In this document: piece after piece, positions 5,191 to 5,802 of the stretch | Layout of the letters: each line of letters opens with the position of its first letter | Numbering within the stretch: the first letter of the stretch is position 1 | From: Chloroflexota bacterium | GTDB lineage: Bacteria; Chloroflexota; Ktedonobacteria; Ktedonobacterales; Ktedonobacteraceae | Direction of reading: 5' to 3' | Assembly: GCA_005881495.1 (NCBI GenBank) | Contig: VBHI01000106.1 | Location: 1 to 5,802, forward strand | DNA: 5,802 nt | Program-made: the position numbers and the translations under genes | Notes under the pieces: model-generated | What the model was told of the DNA's origin: nothing | What the model saw: the letters and a program-made list of their open reading frames with translations, nothing else | The model's database searches: none

Positions 5191-5406
5191 TTAACTCATT
5201 ATAGAGCCAGAGTACGCCCATCTGTCCCTTGGTGTATCAATACAACTGATAAGTTCAGTTGGTGCTGAGTATCTGAGCGCAGCACGTCCCAACACATCAC
5301 GAACCTGCGAAAATGCTTCGTCGATTATTGTCTGTAATAGGCTCGCCCTTCTCCCATCAGTTGATAGTCTATCGAATAACCTTTATATCCAGAAGAAAGC
5401 AGTCAT
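5191..5406 (-). pseudogene. Broken gene coupled to the Pepco gene by ATGA overlap
   Basis: The Pepco stop codon shares bases with an ATG (reverse strand, ATG 5406-5404), the usual sign of translational coupling. The frame reads MTAFFWI, then TAA (5385-5383), then 63 open codons in the same frame (RLFDRLSTDGRRASLL, then QTIIDEAFSQVRDVLGRAAL, ending near WAYSGSIMS) to TAA 5193-5191. The simplest reading is a small downstream gene inactivated by one nonsense mutation, or a sequencing error. I do not recognise the product; the middle looks helical. The alternative is that the frame is chance, since 63 open codons are not rare. It also contains two adjacent hairpins (CAACTGA 5243-5249 with TCAGTTG 5255-5261, and GTGCTG 5262-5267 with CAGCAC 5280-5285), neither followed by a T-run. 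The remaining bases to 5153 hold nothing I can identify. Confidence 0.35.
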
Positions 5407-5708
5407 TTCCCATTGCTTGATGCCGAGGAGCGACGAAATACAAACCTCAATCCGCCTGTTGCACCTACCTCACCACCAGTACCAAGTATAGCTAATGTTC
5501 CCTTACCTGTAACTTCAGCATATACTTCAAACTCATCAAAATGGAACTTGCCCAACTTCTCAGGAGTTTTCTCCAATATTCCGCCCATCTGCTCAAGAAA
5601 CAGATTAACATTCACTGATAGCTCTTCAACTTTCAGTTGCTTTAAGCCGCCATTCCCTCTCGTTGCCATCGGTTCGCTCGTAATAACCCATATGGTACCT
5701 TTATCCAT
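5403..5708 (-). CDS. Pepco-domain-like protein of a biological conflict system
   Basis: A 101-residue protein that I assign, from pattern memory, to the Pepco domain group described among NTP-dependent conflict systems, where small domains are encoded beside caspase-like or other peptidases and STAND-type NTPases. Supporting segments are the N-terminal strand TIWVITSEP (5-13), the helix VEELSVNVNLFLEQMGGIL (27-45), the strand FDEFEVYAEVTGKG (57-70) and the glycine-rich LAILGTGGEVGATGGLRFVF (72-91). No catalytic residues are expected; the domain probably mediates protein contact or senses an invasion signal, and that role is inference. ATG 5708 has a perfect TAAGGAG 8 bases upstream, whose TAA is also the stop of the preceding gene. 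The next frame overlaps its own stop. It is thus the middle gene of a compact reverse-strand operon; its partner effector should lie beyond 5802. Confidence 0.65.
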   Translation of the reverse strand: MDKGTIWVITSEPMATRGNGGLKQLKVEELSVNVNLFLEQMGGILEKTPEKLGKFHFDEFEVYAEVTGKGTLAILGTGGEVGATGGLRFVFRRSSASSNGK

Positions 5709-5716
5709 GATTTCTT

Positions 5717-5723
5717 CTCCTTA
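5717..5723 (-). promoter_or_regulatory. Ribosome binding site of the Pepco gene, overlapping the upstream stop codon
   Basis: Reverse-strand TAAGGAG, in which the TAA ends the preceding reading frame and AGGAG pairs with 16S rRNA 8 bases before the Pepco ATG. This supports translation of both genes from one mRNA. Confidence 0.65.
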
Positions 5724-5802
5724 GTTTACTATTCTAATTGAGGGTGATGAATATAGTGCGTAAGCAAGTCCAAGAGGGTTGTGTTTTTCTTCCCAAAAGT
5801 AA
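5721..5802 (-). CDS. C-terminal end of an unidentified gene, cut by the window edge
   Basis: On the reverse strand the frame is open from the window edge for 26 codons (YFWEEKHNPLGLAYALYSSP, then SIRIVN) and stops at TAA 5723-5721, 12 bases before the Pepco start. The tail has a natural protein look, and the stop merged with the Pepco ribosome binding site argues strongly for a real operon neighbour. From the Pepco context a caspase-like/CHAT peptidase or another effector is expected, and the NPLGLAYALY...I ending vaguely recalls the last strand of such peptidases, but 26 residues cannot identify it. A competing forward frame (ATG 5747 to the edge) is less likely. Confidence 0.5.
   Translation of the reverse strand, partial: YFWEEKHNPLGLAYALYSSPSIRIVN

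Noticed and set aside
5413..5724. Forward ORF of 103 codons opposite the Pepco gene
   Set aside because: Pro/Ser/Thr-rich shadow; the reverse frame has a perfect Shine-Dalgarno sequence and a recognisable domain.
5747..5802. Forward partial ORF starting MNIVRKQVQEG at the window edge
   Set aside because: It competes with the reverse-strand tail, whose stop is integrated with the Pepco ribosome binding site; only 38 bases would remain for two divergent promoters.
1..5802. CRISPR array
   Set aside because: No regularly spaced direct repeats of 20-40 bases were seen in either orientation.

Overview
The window looks like an accessory region of a bacterial chromosome or large plasmid. No sequence names the host. 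The transposase style, the conflict-type domains and the mix of GC-rich and AT-rich blocks would fit a Ktedonobacteria-like Chloroflexota or another multicellular bacterium; this is inference, not proof.

Left part (1 to about 2820, GC-rich). The window opens inside an IS256-family transposase gene whose N-terminus lies before base 1. About 570 bases without a convincing gene follow, holding a cluster of small hairpins. Next is a decayed second transposase (about 1500-2127) broken by two frame changes and stop codons. An intact gene follows (2254-2703) for a lipid-anchored cupredoxin with a complete type-1 copper ligand set. A large branched palindrome followed by a T-run (2758-2836) probably ends its transcription.

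Middle part (about 2840-4515, AT-rich). A reverse-strand DUF3644/HEPN-like gene, apparently truncated at its C-terminus, has a good promoter. It stands divergent from a 261-residue protein of unknown function that shows a possible E..D..QxK nuclease-like pattern. A 30-codon ORF may follow that gene.

Regulatory pair (4508-5152). A small XRE-type repressor gene (reverse) and a 94-residue unknown protein (forward) are divergent. The 140 bases between them carry a promoter for each gene and repeated TAATCTTA-type operator half-sites placed over the -10 box, the leader and the repressor's own ribosome binding site.

Right edge (5191-5802, reverse strand). Three tightly packed reading frames form an operon: the last 26 codons of an unidentified gene, a complete Pepco-like protein of 101 residues, and a short frame whose ATG overlaps the Pepco stop codon (ATGA) but which is interrupted by TAA at codon 8. 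Pepco proteins belong to NTP-dependent, peptidase-linked biological conflict systems, so this edge is probably the tail of such a system, and the most valuable flanking sequence lies beyond base 5802. Together, the HEPN-like fragment, nuclease-like unknown, XRE switch, Pepco operon and two transposase relics suggest a defence or conflict island under turnover.
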